From Gammaproteobacteria bacterium (GTDB lineage Bacteria > Pseudomonadota > Gammaproteobacteria > Steroidobacterales > Woeseiaceae), in assembly GCA_029884165.1 (NCBI GenBank), contig JAOUIH010000033.1:1-32714 (forward strand): 32,714 nucleotides of DNA, given 5' to 3'. The translations under genes were made by a program, and so were the position numbers. The notes under the pieces were generated by a model, which ran no database searches, had not been told where the DNA came from, and saw only the letters and a program-made list of their open reading frames with translations. How positions within the stretch are numbered: position 1 is the first letter of the stretch; every line of letters begins with the position of its first letter. Shown piece by piece: positions 1-7,636 of the stretch.

Positions 1-59
1 GGACGGAGCGGACTATACCAGAAAATCCTGTAGCGCCCGGAAATATTTCAGGACATTTC

Positions 60-108
60 GGGGACGGGCATCGGTGCCATGGGGGGAGACATACCGGTGC
101 CCGTCCCC
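60..108. repeat. Long inverted repeat, REP-like
   Basis: The arms 60-75 (GGGGACGGGCATCGGT) and 93-108 are complementary over 16 bp with one mismatch, around a 17-nt loop. G-rich palindromes of this kind often occur as extragenic repeats or near REP-associated transposases, but no transposase lies in the window, so the assignment to a repeat family is only a guess. Confidence 0.5.
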
Positions 109-504
109 TGGTCTCGCTCGCGGCATGCTGCCGTACCGGCAGCGGCCGCTCCGGCGAGTGGTCCTCCGGACGCGCCGTCAGCCTCGCTCGCCGCGCAGGC
201 TCCGCGCCGGGCAGGGGGAGCCCGGCGTGGAGCAGCAAGCACTCCAACCCTTGCCGACTTGCTCCGTCGCTCTGCCCCGCCCCGCCGGCTCTCATGGCCG
301 GCTTGGGCCCGGCCACGGCGAGGGGGTATTGGCGACTTGTAGCCAGCATAAGCCGGCCCGCAGGACGCTCCGCCCCCAGGACGGACAGAGTTTGGCTGCC
401 CGAAGGGTGAGTTGTTACCGCCTTATGTCGCCTCAGCCGTGATCGCGCCTCGTCGTGCGCGCTTCGTCTTTCGCTCCCTCCTGCTCGCCCGGTCCCGGTG
501 CGTA

Positions 505-541
505 CCCGGCCGCCCGATCCAGGGGCGGCCGGGCGCCTTTT
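505..541 (+). terminator. Terminator-like hairpin in the leading intergenic region
   Basis: Perfect 11-bp arms (CCCGGCCGCCC at 505-515 and its complement at 523-533) enclose a 7-nt loop and are followed by CGCC and a run of four T. The stem is strong and the T tract short, so termination is plausible but not certain. If real, it would end a plus-strand transcript that encodes no protein I can recognise. Confidence 0.4.
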
Positions 542-548
542 GCGGTCC

Positions 549-579
549 CCCGAGGCCGGGGAGCGATTCCGGCCTCGGG
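549..579. repeat. GC-rich hairpin
   Basis: Arms CCCGAGGCCGG (549-559) and CCGGCCTCGGG (569-579) pair perfectly over 11 bp with a 9-nt loop. No T run follows, so it is not a standard intrinsic terminator. Confidence 0.45.
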
Positions 580-612
580 TTCCCGGTCCTGCATACGCAC
601 CAGAAGAACCTT

Positions 613-637
613 ATATGTGGTCTAAAATGGCACATAT
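613..637. promoter_or_regulatory. ATATGTG-N11-CACATAT palindrome, possible operator
   Basis: A perfect 7-bp inverted repeat with an 11-bp spacer sits in a locally AT-richer island (about 600-735) inside GC-rich DNA. The geometry fits a dimeric regulator site, but no promoter elements or target gene can be assigned with confidence. Confidence 0.3.
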
Positions 638-873
638 GCAGGACTTTACAAGAACAATTTTCTGAACGAAACCAGCGACTGTGTGAACAATCAGCCGTAC
701 CTAGCTGTTTCATAAAACTTTTTCTAAGTAGATTGGCCCGGGGCCTGGTCCCCGGACGGTGCTGGAGTCCACACCCCGCTGCAGCGCCCCGCGCTGGTCG
801 TTGACATAAGGCCCGTTCGCGCGCCCGGGCGGCGGTCCGTACGCTAAGATGCCTATGACCAGGGGGGTAGCAC

Positions 874-2106
874 ATGCGACGACGCGCTTTCATCGGCTCG
901 GTGCTGGCGACATCAATTGCGGGCCTGGCACCCGGGGACGTCCTCGCCCAGCGCCGGCGGCCGGGAAGCCGCGTGGTCGTCGTCGGTGCAGGGGCATTCG
1001 GCGGCTGGACGGCATTGCACCTGCTGCGCGCCGGGGTCCGGGTAACGCTCATCGACGCCTGGGGTCCCGGCCATTCGCGGGCAAGCTCGGGCGGCGAGAC
1101 CCGGGTCATACGCCACGCCTATGGCAAGCGAATCTATGTCGAGCTTGCGAAACGCTCACGCGAGCTGTGGCTCGAGGCCGGCAGCGCCTGGGGCCGGCCC
1201 GTATTCTTCGAGACCGGGGCACTGCACATGCGCCAACCCGGGCCCTGGGACGAATTCTTTGAAACAGCCGCCCGGCTGATGACGGATGCGGGCGTGCCGT
1301 TCGAGCAGCTCGGTCACGACGAACTCGCGCGCCGCTACCCCCAGCTCGATGCCGACGGCATCGAGTCCGCCATCTTCGAGCCGGGCGCCGGTCACCTGCT
1401 CGCCCGGCGCGCCTGCCAGGAAGTCGTCGACGTATTTCGCCGCGAGGGGGGAGACTATCGCAATGCCTGGGTGACCCCGGGCGCGATCGTCGACGGAGCA
1501 CTGACCGGCATCGAACTCGGCGACGGCGAGTTCCAGATTGCCGATCAGTTCGTGTTTGCCTGCGGCCCGTGGCTGAAAGGGCTGTTCCCGGACCTGCTCG
1601 CGGGCCCGCTCCGCGTTTCCCGGCAGGAGGTCTTCTATTTCGGGGTGCCGCCGGACGAACGCCGCTACGACATGGACCGGCTGCCGGCCTGGGTCGATTT
1701 CGGTTCAAACATCTGGTACGGCATTCCGGGCGGAGAGAATCGCGGCTTCAAGCTCGCGGACGACTCGCATGGCCCGGAGCTGGACCCGTCGACGACGGAG
1801 CGCCGGGTGACGGCCGACGGGGTCGAACGGGCGCGGAGCTATGTTGGCCGCCGGTTCCCGGGACTCGCGAATGCACCGTTGATCGAGTCGCGCGTCTGCC
1901 AGTACACGAACACGCCCGACGGCGACTTCATTGCCGACCGGCATCCCGGCGCGACGAACCTGTGGCTGCTGGGCGGCGGCTCAGGCCATGGTTTCAAGCA
2001 CGGTCCGGCACTCGGCGAGATGATGGCCGAGCAGGTGCTGGGCGAGCGACCCTTCGAGCCGGACTTCGCGCTGTCGAGGCCGGCCCTGGCAGGCTCTCGC
2101 TCGTAG
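874..2106 (+). CDS. Tat-exported FAD-dependent oxidoreductase, sarcosine oxidase/N-methyltryptophan oxidase family
   Basis: This 410-residue protein belongs to the DAO/monomeric sarcosine oxidase family, which oxidises N-methyl or secondary amines with O2 and releases H2O2. The Rossmann motif GAGAFGG is at 38-44, with an acidic residue (D61) at the end of strand 2. The family signature SSGGETRVIR is at 71-80. Near the C-terminus, CQYTNTPDGDF begins at C342, the position where monomeric sarcosine oxidases attach FAD covalently. The N-terminus reads MRRRAFIG followed by a hydrophobic stretch and an Ala-rich cleavage region ending near residue 26, a likely Tat signal. A G-rich Shine-Dalgarno sequence precedes the ATG. 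Most characterised relatives are cytoplasmic, so the leader is notable. The substrate cannot be read from the sequence. Confidence 0.9.
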   Translation: MRRRAFIGSVLATSIAGLAPGDVLAQRRRPGSRVVVVGAGAFGGWTALHLLRAGVRVTLIDAWGPGHSRASSGGETRVIRHAYGKRIYVELAKRSRELWLEAGSAWGRPVFFETGALHMRQPGPWDEFFETAARLMTDAGVPFEQLGHDELARRYPQLDADGIESAIFEPGAGHLLARRACQEVVDVFRREGGDYRNAWVTPGAIVDGALTGIELGDGEFQIADQFVFACGPWLKGLFPDLLAGPLRVSRQEVFYFGVPPDERRYDMDRLPAWVDFGSNIWYGIPGGENRGFKLADDSHGPELDPSTTERRVTADGVERARSYVGRRFPGLANAPLIESRVCQYTNTPDGDFIADRHPGATNLWLLGGGSGHGFKHGPALGEMMAEQVLGERPFEPDFALSRPALAGSRS

Positions 2107-2200
2107 CCGCCGCGGATGACGGCGGACCGGATCTCTTGGGCTTCACCAGCGACCCGGACCTCCCACAGGTCGGCGGGTAGATGAGCCTCCACGGAATCGC

Positions 2201-2227
2201 CACCTCAGGTCGACCACACCTCAGGTC
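2201..2227. repeat. 11-bp tandem direct repeat
   Basis: CACCTCAGGTC occurs at 2201-2211 and again at 2217-2227, a 16-bp period. It lies in the gap between the flavoprotein gene and the rhodanese remnant, where I see no gene. It could be a binding site or simply local duplication. Confidence 0.4.
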
Positions 2228-2339
2228 TCTCCGCGTCTTTGCCGGGTATCGACGGCCAGGCGCCGCTGATCGAATACCGGCGCGGACCAGGCGAGCGACG
2301 AATCTTCGGCCTCCGGAGAAATCCTGGGAGTCCGCCCAC

Positions 2340-2726
2340 ATGTCGACCAGGAAACTGCTCGCCCTGGTGATGCTCGCATTCCCTGCCCTGCTTGCGGCAC
2401 AGCCGGACGAGGTCGCATCGGCCCCGGTCGCAAGCATCGGCGTCTCGGCCGCTCGCGATCTCGCGGCCGAGCGCGGCGATGCGATCATCCTCGACGTCCG
2501 CACTCCGATGGAGTACCAGCTGTCGCATATCAGCGCCGCAATCACCAGTAGCGAACATTGCGGTCGCACGCCCGGTAGAGTCGCGCCGGCCGGTGGGCGC
2601 CGCGGCGACTTGTTTGCCCCGTCGGCTCTACGATGTCGAGCGACAGGATCTTCTTGCGGAAATTGCGCCGGTCCTGGGGCTCGCCCAGGATCGCCTCGTA
2701 CGCCGCCTGCAACTCGGGCAGCGTGA
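2340..2726 (+). pseudogene. Truncated secreted rhodanese-domain protein
   Basis: The frame starts at ATG 2340 after a GGGAG ribosome-binding site. It encodes a signal peptide (hydrophobic residues 6-20, ending LLAA) and then the start of a rhodanese fold: VSAARDLAAERGDAIILDV, then RTPMEYQLSHISAAI at about 54-68. A complete rhodanese would continue with a GAINIP-like segment and a catalytic-loop cysteine about 30-40 residues on. Here homology stops near residue 70 (about position 2549) and the frame runs on as arginine/glycine-rich nonsense to 2726, antisense to the end of the NUDIX gene. The active-site loop is missing, so it should not act as a sulfurtransferase. Either the 3' part was lost in a rearrangement or the gene is a relic. 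Confidence 0.65.
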
Positions 2727-3204
2727 ACTCGGCGGGCATCAGCTGCAGCGCCATGCTCGAGTAACCGAGCCGGCCGCGCAGGCGCCCGATCGCCTTTGCC
2801 ACGATGCGCTCGTGGTCGAAGGCCAGCGCCGGCAGATCGTTTGCGGGCCACCAGTCGGCCTCCGCGGCGTCGCTGTCGGCCGTGACGCGCGCGGTCCCCG
2901 GAGGCAGCAAGGCCAGGTAGGCGACGCTGATAACGCGTTCGCGCGGGTCCCGGTCCGGCCGCCCGAACGTATAGAGCTGCTCGAGATACACGGCATTGAC
3001 GCCGGTCTCCTCCTTCAGCTCCCGCCAGGCCGCCCGCCGCAAGCTCTCGTCGATTGCGACGAATCCGCCGGGCAGCGCCCAGAGCCCCTCGTAGGGCGGC
3101 TGGGCCCGCCGGATCAGCAGCACCTCGAAATGGCCGCCCCGGAGCGTGAACAGGACGATGTCGACGGTGACGGCCGGGTGGGGATGATCGTAGGTATACG
3201 GCAT
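2542..3204 (-). CDS. NUDIX hydrolase with C-terminal winged helix (NrtR-like regulator)
   Basis: Starting at ATG 3204 the protein has 220 residues. Residues 10-140 form a NUDIX domain with an intact Nudix box, G47-x5-E53-x7-REL-KEETGV (61-69), so hydrolysis of ADP-ribose-type substrates remains possible. Residues 155-212 (FTLPELQAAYEAILG through HRPARLYR) match the winged helix of NrtR-type regulators, which control NAD or sugar metabolism in response to ADP-ribose-like ligands. An in-frame ATG at 3246 would add 14 residues, but it lies inside an inverted repeat that looks like an operator, so 3204 is preferred. Neither start has a clear Shine-Dalgarno sequence. The last ten residues (ACDRNVRYW and stop) lie beyond the family's usual end and fall at the junction with the broken rhodanese. 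Confidence 0.85.
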   Translation of the reverse strand: MPYTYDHPHPAVTVDIVLFTLRGGHFEVLLIRRAQPPYEGLWALPGGFVAIDESLRRAAWRELKEETGVNAVYLEQLYTFGRPDRDPRERVISVAYLALLPPGTARVTADSDAAEADWWPANDLPALAFDHERIVAKAIGRLRGRLGYSSMALQLMPAEFTLPELQAAYEAILGEPQDRRNFRKKILSLDIVEPTGQTSRRGAHRPARLYRACDRNVRYW

Positions 3205-3227
3205 GGCAGCTTGTTTATGTGATATGG

Positions 3228-3258
3228 ACACTAATTTAGTGTTCATAAGACACTAAAT
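3228..3258. promoter_or_regulatory. Three TTAGTGT/ACACTAA half-sites, candidate autoregulatory operator
   Basis: Half-sites ACACTAA (3228-3234), TTAGTGT (3236-3242) and ACACTAA (3250-3256) form two overlapping inverted repeats. One has a 1-bp spacer. The other has 9-bp arms (3234-3242 and 3250-3258) and a 7-bp spacer. The block is AT-rich, sits just upstream of the preferred start of the NUDIX-winged-helix gene and overlaps its alternative ATG. NrtR-type regulators commonly bind palindromes near their own or neighbouring genes. That this protein binds here is an inference. Confidence 0.5.
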
Positions 3259-3297
3259 CAATCAGCAGGCAGGGCCACCTCCAGCGGCAGGCCAGGT

Positions 3298-4926
3298 CTA
3301 TGCGCCGCCGTAGATCCGTTTCAGCAGCGGCGTCATCCGCCGCATGCCCACGACCGCCATGACGGTCAGGAGCCCGGACATCATCGCGCCGGTCACACCA
3401 CAGGTCAGCGTATCCTGCCCGGTAAGCCACAATCCCGGGATCCGGGTCCGCGGACCGAGCCACTCCTGCTGCAGCCGCTCGGCGCTGTGCTCGAGCCCGT
3501 AGAGTTCGCCGTGGCGATAGCCGCCGAACCAGTCCGTCGTGAGCGGGGTCGACAACTCCCAGTAGTCGATGCGGCCGCGAAGCTGCGGCAGCTTGTCGTA
3601 CAGGTGTTCCAGCAGGCGTGCACCGAGTTCCTGCTTCAGCGCGTCGTAGTCATCGCCCCGCTTGCCCCAGGTGGTGCCCTCCCAGCGTTCGAACCACTCG
3701 TGCAGTGCCGGGGCGACGATTTCGATCGTCGCGGTGCCGGGATGGCGGTTCAGGTAATCCGGATCCTTGGCGGACGGGAACGAGACGTAGACCAGCGGGA
3801 ACGGCGCGTTCATGTCCGCGACGAACTCGTCGACGGCACGATCGTAGTCGTTGTGCGGGTAGATCCAGAAATTGGTCTTCGGCAGCCCGAGCTCATGCGC
3901 CGTACCCTTGAGCCCCGCGTACAGGCACAGGTGCGCAAAGCTCGGCTTCGCGTGCGCCAACAGCGGCTCGTAGCCCGCCGCGCTGACCGTGTCGGCAGGC
4001 AACAGGGCGCGAAAGGTGTTGTCGATGCCGGCCGACGAGATTAAGGAGTCGCACTCGATCGCGTGGCCGTCGTCCATTTCGACGCCACGGACACGTCCTT
4101 CCTCGACCAGGATCTGCCGGACGCGCGCATAGGTGAATACTTCGCCGCCGGCCTGCCGGATCTTCGGAATGATCGTCTCGGCGATGTGCCAGCTGCCGCC
4201 GACCGGGTAGTATCCGCCATGCAGGTAGTGACGCGCGATCATTGCCTGCACCATGAATGCCGAGCGTTTCGGCGGCAGTCCCATGTCGCCCCATTGGCCG
4301 CACAACACCGCGATCAGGTCCTGGTTGTTCGTCAGCCGGGAGAGGACCTCGTAACTCGTTTCGAACAGCCAGGACGGCATCTGCGCGCGCAGGAAAGGCT
4401 TCGCGACGAAACGCTGCCATGGCTTCATCACGCGCCCCGAACCGAAAGCCGACATGGCGCGGCTGGCCTCGGTCAGCAGGTCCATGTAACGGTCGATCGC
4501 CTGGGCCTCTTCCGGAAAGCTCGCGACCAGGTTATCGCGGAACGCGCGCCTGCCTGCCACCGCGCAATAGACCTTGTCCCCGATGTAGTAGCGGTCGTAT
4601 TCGGGATCCATCGGCGCCCAGTCGAGCTTGCCGTCGGACAGGTAATCGAACAGCAGCCTGGTGCGCGTGCGTGCCCCGACGTCGCCGATGTAGTGCACGC
4701 CGACATCCCACTCGTAGCCGTTACGTTCGTATGAGTGCGTGTAGCCGCCGGCCGTATAGTGCTGCTCGAGCACGCAGACCTTGCGGCCGAAGTCCGACAG
4801 CAGCGCTGCAGTCGTCAACCCGCCCATGCCGGAGCCGATGACGACGTGATCGTAGGCGGGCGAGAGGCGGCCGGGGCGGTAACGGTAGCCTATGCGTAGC
4901 GTGCTGGGTTTCATCGAATTGCTCAT
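3298..4926 (-). CDS. NAD(P)/FAD-dependent oxidoreductase, phytoene desaturase/retinol saturase family
   Basis: This 542-residue flavoprotein has an N-terminal dinucleotide-binding segment, VVIGSGMGGL at 28-37, followed by the ribose-binding acidic residue in VLEQH (52-56) and the family's AGGYTHSYERNGYEWDVGVHYIG region. The C-terminus (LTGQDTLTCGVTGAMMSG) is the second FAD-contacting motif of carotenoid desaturases, carotenoid isomerases and retinol saturases. Length and both motifs fit the retinol-saturase-like branch. No phytoene synthase or other carotenoid gene is in the window, so the substrate is open; a polyprenyl or other polyunsaturated lipid is possible. It lies 49 bp downstream of the GDYXXLXY gene on the same strand and may be transcribed with it. 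No strong Shine-Dalgarno sequence is seen before ATG 4926, and M5 is an alternative start. Confidence 0.88.
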   Translation of the reverse strand: MSNSMKPSTLRIGYRYRPGRLSPAYDHVVIGSGMGGLTTAALLSDFGRKVCVLEQHYTAGGYTHSYERNGYEWDVGVHYIGDVGARTRTRLLFDYLSDGKLDWAPMDPEYDRYYIGDKVYCAVAGRRAFRDNLVASFPEEAQAIDRYMDLLTEASRAMSAFGSGRVMKPWQRFVAKPFLRAQMPSWLFETSYEVLSRLTNNQDLIAVLCGQWGDMGLPPKRSAFMVQAMIARHYLHGGYYPVGGSWHIAETIIPKIRQAGGEVFTYARVRQILVEEGRVRGVEMDDGHAIECDSLISSAGIDNTFRALLPADTVSAAGYEPLLAHAKPSFAHLCLYAGLKGTAHELGLPKTNFWIYPHNDYDRAVDEFVADMNAPFPLVYVSFPSAKDPDYLNRHPGTATIEIVAPALHEWFERWEGTTWGKRGDDYDALKQELGARLLEHLYDKLPQLRGRIDYWELSTPLTTDWFGGYRHGELYGLEHSAERLQQEWLGPRTRIPGLWLTGQDTLTCGVTGAMMSGLLTVMAVVGMRRMTPLLKRIYGGA

Positions 4927-4975
4927 GGCGTGGCTATAAGCGCTGTCCGGTCGCGGCCAACCGCGCGGCGGGCTC

Positions 4976-5497
4976 CTAGCGCGGCCCGAGTCGCTGGACC
5001 GACTCGTCGCGCAGGCCGGTCAGTACGGCGTCGCCGTTCGCGGCGACCCGCAACTCACCGTAACGAGCACCGCTGTAGGCGAACCCCTGCCCCTCCTCGA
5101 AGAAGTACGCGTCGCTCGCAAGCCGCACCGTCTCGCCACGTTTGCGGAATCGCAACAGGTGCTGGCCTTGACCCAGCGGCTGGTTCGAGTAAATGGCGAC
5201 GAAGGTCGCGACGCCGAGTTCGTCGAGTTCGATGACGACCCGGCCGTCGTCGACCTGCGCCGCACTGGCGGCAGCCGTTACGTCGACGGCCAGCGCGTAT
5301 CGCAGGGCCATGTAGTCGCCCTGCAGCAGCGAACGCGGATCGACGGGTGCAAGCTGGAGCAGAACGACGGCACCGTGTCGCAGTAATTCTTCCTTTTCCA
5401 GGATTTGCTTGTTGACCGTACCAAGTACGACCAGCAGTCCGGCGAGAACCACCACGACGCGAGCGCGCAGGGATATCGGGAACGGTAAATCAGGCAT
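4976..5497 (-). CDS. GDYXXLXY-domain membrane-anchored protein
   Basis: The 173-residue protein has one N-terminal transmembrane segment (about 11-27, rich in V, L and A), followed by an extracytoplasmic domain. The motif that names the family, GDYMALRY, is at 60-67 and fits G-D-Y-x-x-L-x-Y exactly. The family's biochemical role is unknown to me. The ATG at 5495-5497 lies inside the end of the DUF4401 gene (8-bp overlap), indicating translational coupling. GDYXXLXY, DUF4401 and DUF2157 proteins often occur together, so a shared membrane complex is likely, though this is inference from gene order. Confidence 0.88.
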   Translation of the reverse strand: MPDLPFPISLRARVVVVLAGLLVVLGTVNKQILEKEELLRHGAVVLLQLAPVDPRSLLQGDYMALRYALAVDVTAAASAAQVDDGRVVIELDELGVATFVAIYSNQPLGQGQHLLRFRKRGETVRLASDAYFFEEGQGFAYSGARYGELRVAANGDAVLTGLRDESVQRLGPR

Positions 5498-6587
5498 CGT
5501 GCAGCCCCCCGCTCGACGGGAACAGCGAGCGCAGCATGAGCCAGCGCGCCACGAGGATGACGATTCCGGTCGCTACCAGCGTCATGGACTTCACCAGCAG
5601 CGTCGTCTCTATGCCGTAGAAAAACGCAGCCAGGAATACGGCCAGGAACACGACGCCGGCGCCGGCCAGCACGTGGTTCCCGGAGCGGGCGCCGAGCAGC
5701 GCGACGACGAGCGCCAGCAGTATGCCGGGCGCCGCCCAGGCGGCGGCGGCGATGCCGACCAGCAGGGCATAAACAGTGATTCGGCCGGTCTTGCTGTCGG
5801 CGGCCAGCAGCGACCGCCACGCGTCGCCGGCGACATACAGCAGCAGCGCGCCGAGCAGCAAGGTAGAGATCCAGGGCCGCGGGTAGAAAACGAACCGAAG
5901 GTGCAGCTCCGGGAGAATGTAGACCGCCGACAGCAGCAAGCACCCGAATGAGCTCAGCATCAGGCCGCTCTGCAACGGTCGCACCAGCCCGCCCCGGTCT
6001 GCCTCGTACCAGCTGCCCTGCGTGCTCTGCAGGACAACGAGGGCCGCCGCGAAAAAGGGCCCGAGCACCGGCACCAGCCAGTTGAACTTCCACAGGTACA
6101 CCAGGACTACGAAGGACCCGCTCACGATCAGGACCATCAGGACCCGGTGAATGCGATCGGGAAAAGCGACAAACATGAGCGCGGCCAGCGACAGCATCGC
6201 AAGCACGATAGCCTCGGGCTGGTCCCAATCCAGCAGCTCGGCTACCCCGAGCGCGAACATCAGCTGGCCGGCGAGGCTGACCGCGAGCGCGCTTTGCACG
6301 TAGAAGTCGGTTTCGTAGCGTCGCCGGAGGAATACGCTGCCCGCAGCCAGCGCCAGGCCGATGACGACGTGGCTGCCCTCGACCGCGAACCCGAAACTCG
6401 CGATGAAGCCGACAAGCAGCAGGCTGGCGAGCCAGGCGCCGAAGCCGACCATCGTGCGCACGTACCACGGCTGTATCGCATACATCTGGCCCGTGAGCTC
6501 GCGGCCCCGATCGGCCGCCGCTCCATCGATGAGCTGCTCCGCGGCCAGCGCGCCGATCAAAGCCTGCAGTGGCAAGCGCTCTTTCAT
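5490..6587 (-). CDS. DUF4401-type multi-pass membrane protein
   Basis: From ATG 6585-6587 (MKERLPLQ) the protein has 365 residues. After a short polar N-terminus it consists of about ten hydrophobic segments with short loops, ending in a basic, polar tail. The layout and its position between a DUF2157 gene and a GDYXXLXY gene identify it as the DUF4401 partner. Function is not established. The frame extends upstream to 6749 but that part is low-complexity and overlaps DUF2157 coding sequence; the chosen ATG gives an ATGA overlap (6584-6587) with the DUF2157 stop, typical of coupled translation. Confidence 0.82.
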   Translation of the reverse strand: MKERLPLQALIGALAAEQLIDGAAADRGRELTGQMYAIQPWYVRTMVGFGAWLASLLLVGFIASFGFAVEGSHVVIGLALAAGSVFLRRRYETDFYVQSALAVSLAGQLMFALGVAELLDWDQPEAIVLAMLSLAALMFVAFPDRIHRVLMVLIVSGSFVVLVYLWKFNWLVPVLGPFFAAALVVLQSTQGSWYEADRGGLVRPLQSGLMLSSFGCLLLSAVYILPELHLRFVFYPRPWISTLLLGALLLYVAGDAWRSLLAADSKTGRITVYALLVGIAAAAWAAPGILLALVVALLGARSGNHVLAGAGVVFLAVFLAAFFYGIETTLLVKSMTLVATGIVILVARWLMLRSLFPSSGGLHDA

Positions 6588-7636
6588 CGGAGCGCCTCCG
6601 CATCCCTTGCCACGCCACGCAGCCACCACGAAGCGGCGGCGACCTGCCCGACCAGGAACAGTGCGAGCAGCAGCATCGTGAGCGCGTCGCCGAGGACATA
6701 ACGCACGGCGAGCGACGTCAGCACAAGAATGCCGCCGGTCAGGCAGCACGTGAGTATCGGCAGGTCAATGTGGCGTCGACGGTAGTGCCACAGGCAGGCC
6801 GTCGTAGTAACGACGAAGAGCGCCGGCGACAAGAGTGACATGTAGAGTCGCTCGCCGAGACTCGCAACGAAAATGATCGCTATCGTCGGGGCGACGACGG
6901 TTGCGAGCGCCAGGGCGGCCGCCGCTCGCGGGAACCAGCGGCCGCGCATCCAGGTCGGCCTCCGCCAGGCGGCCAGCAACTCCCAGGCCAGCAGCGCCAG
7001 GACGTTGATCGCGAACAGGCAGCTCGCGAGCTCAGAGTCCATCACCGTGAACCCCAGCCAGACCAGCGGCCCAAGCAGCGTGGCCAGCTCCCACCAGCCC
7101 GCGGGCGGATTCAGCACCTGGGTCCAGTACATGACAAACGCGAGGTTAGCGAGCGCGAGCAGCAGCATCCACAGCCCGGCCTGCCGCCCGACCAGCGCCC
7201 AGGGCAATATCAGGATGGCCCAGCCGAGAAACAGTCCGTACGGATCGGCGCCGGTCTGGTAGGTCTGGCCGAAGTAAGCCAGCAGGACGCCGACGAGGCC
7301 CCCGGCCGCTAGCAGCGTCGCGCGGCCCGGGATCGTATCGAGTCCTCGCCGGCAGGCAACCAGTACCGCCAGCAAGACACCGCCCTGGATCAGCGCGAAT
7401 TTCTGGACGCGACCCAGGTCGGCCCAGTTCCATGCGAAAAATGCGGCGACGCCGGCGACAATCAACAACACGCCGGCCGCCATGAGGAAATAATCGATAT
7501 ACCTGCGCCAGTCGGCGCGGTCCGCGGTAAACCCGGCCAGTTCGACGGCCCGCCGGTACGCGGCCCGGGACAGGCCCAGTTCGGCGGCCAGCTGTTGCAC
7601 GTTGGCATGGCTGGCAGGAACCTCGGATTCGCTCAA
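6584..7636 (-). CDS. DUF2157-type multi-pass membrane protein, TTG start
   Basis: The 350-residue protein begins with a soluble helical segment of about 50 residues (SESEVPASHANVQQLAAELG and onward), then carries roughly ten transmembrane segments; the first (YFLMAAGVLLIVAGVAAFFA) is typical of DUF2157 proteins. No ATG lies near the domain start. A TTG at 7634-7636 is preceded at 5 bp by a strong Shine-Dalgarno sequence, AGGGGAGG, and is chosen as the start. It is the first gene of the DUF2157-DUF4401-GDYXXLXY trio and diverges from the S15 hydrolase gene across a 168-bp promoter region. Its function is unknown to me. Confidence 0.82.
   Translation of the reverse strand: MSESEVPASHANVQQLAAELGLSRAAYRRAVELAGFTADRADWRRYIDYFLMAAGVLLIVAGVAAFFAWNWADLGRVQKFALIQGGVLLAVLVACRRGLDTIPGRATLLAAGGLVGVLLAYFGQTYQTGADPYGLFLGWAILILPWALVGRQAGLWMLLLALANLAFVMYWTQVLNPPAGWWELATLLGPLVWLGFTVMDSELASCLFAINVLALLAWELLAAWRRPTWMRGRWFPRAAAALALATVVAPTIAIIFVASLGERLYMSLLSPALFVVTTTACLWHYRRRHIDLPILTCCLTGGILVLTSLAVRYVLGDALTMLLLALFLVGQVAAASWWLRGVARDAEALR

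Larger units (their letters stand above)
1..873. other. Long intergenic region with several hairpins, no gene recognised
   Basis: No reading frame here has a recognisable protein family, and those that are open look like GC-driven chance frames. The region contains a long inverted repeat (60-108), a short hairpin (127-143), a terminator-like hairpin (505-541), a second strong GC hairpin (549-579) and a lower-GC island (about 600-735) with a 7-bp palindrome. I looked for RNase P, tmRNA, SRP and tRNA signatures and found none. It may be an RNA locus, a mobile-element remnant or a long regulatory region. Confidence 0.5.

Noticed and set aside
12-20. Extended -10-like sequence on the minus strand (TGGTATAGT) leading out of the window
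   Set aside because: Could be a promoter for a gene beyond the left edge, but no -35 is clear and the gene is not visible.
801-806. TTGACA as a -35 box for the flavoprotein gene
   Set aside because: The hexamer 17 bp downstream is CCCGGG, and the nearest AT-rich hexamer is about 38 bp away, too far for a sigma-70 promoter.
423-1109. Minus-strand frame of 228 codons in the leading intergenic region
   Set aside because: Arg-rich, no motif, and it overlaps the N-terminus of the flavoprotein gene. Treated as chance.
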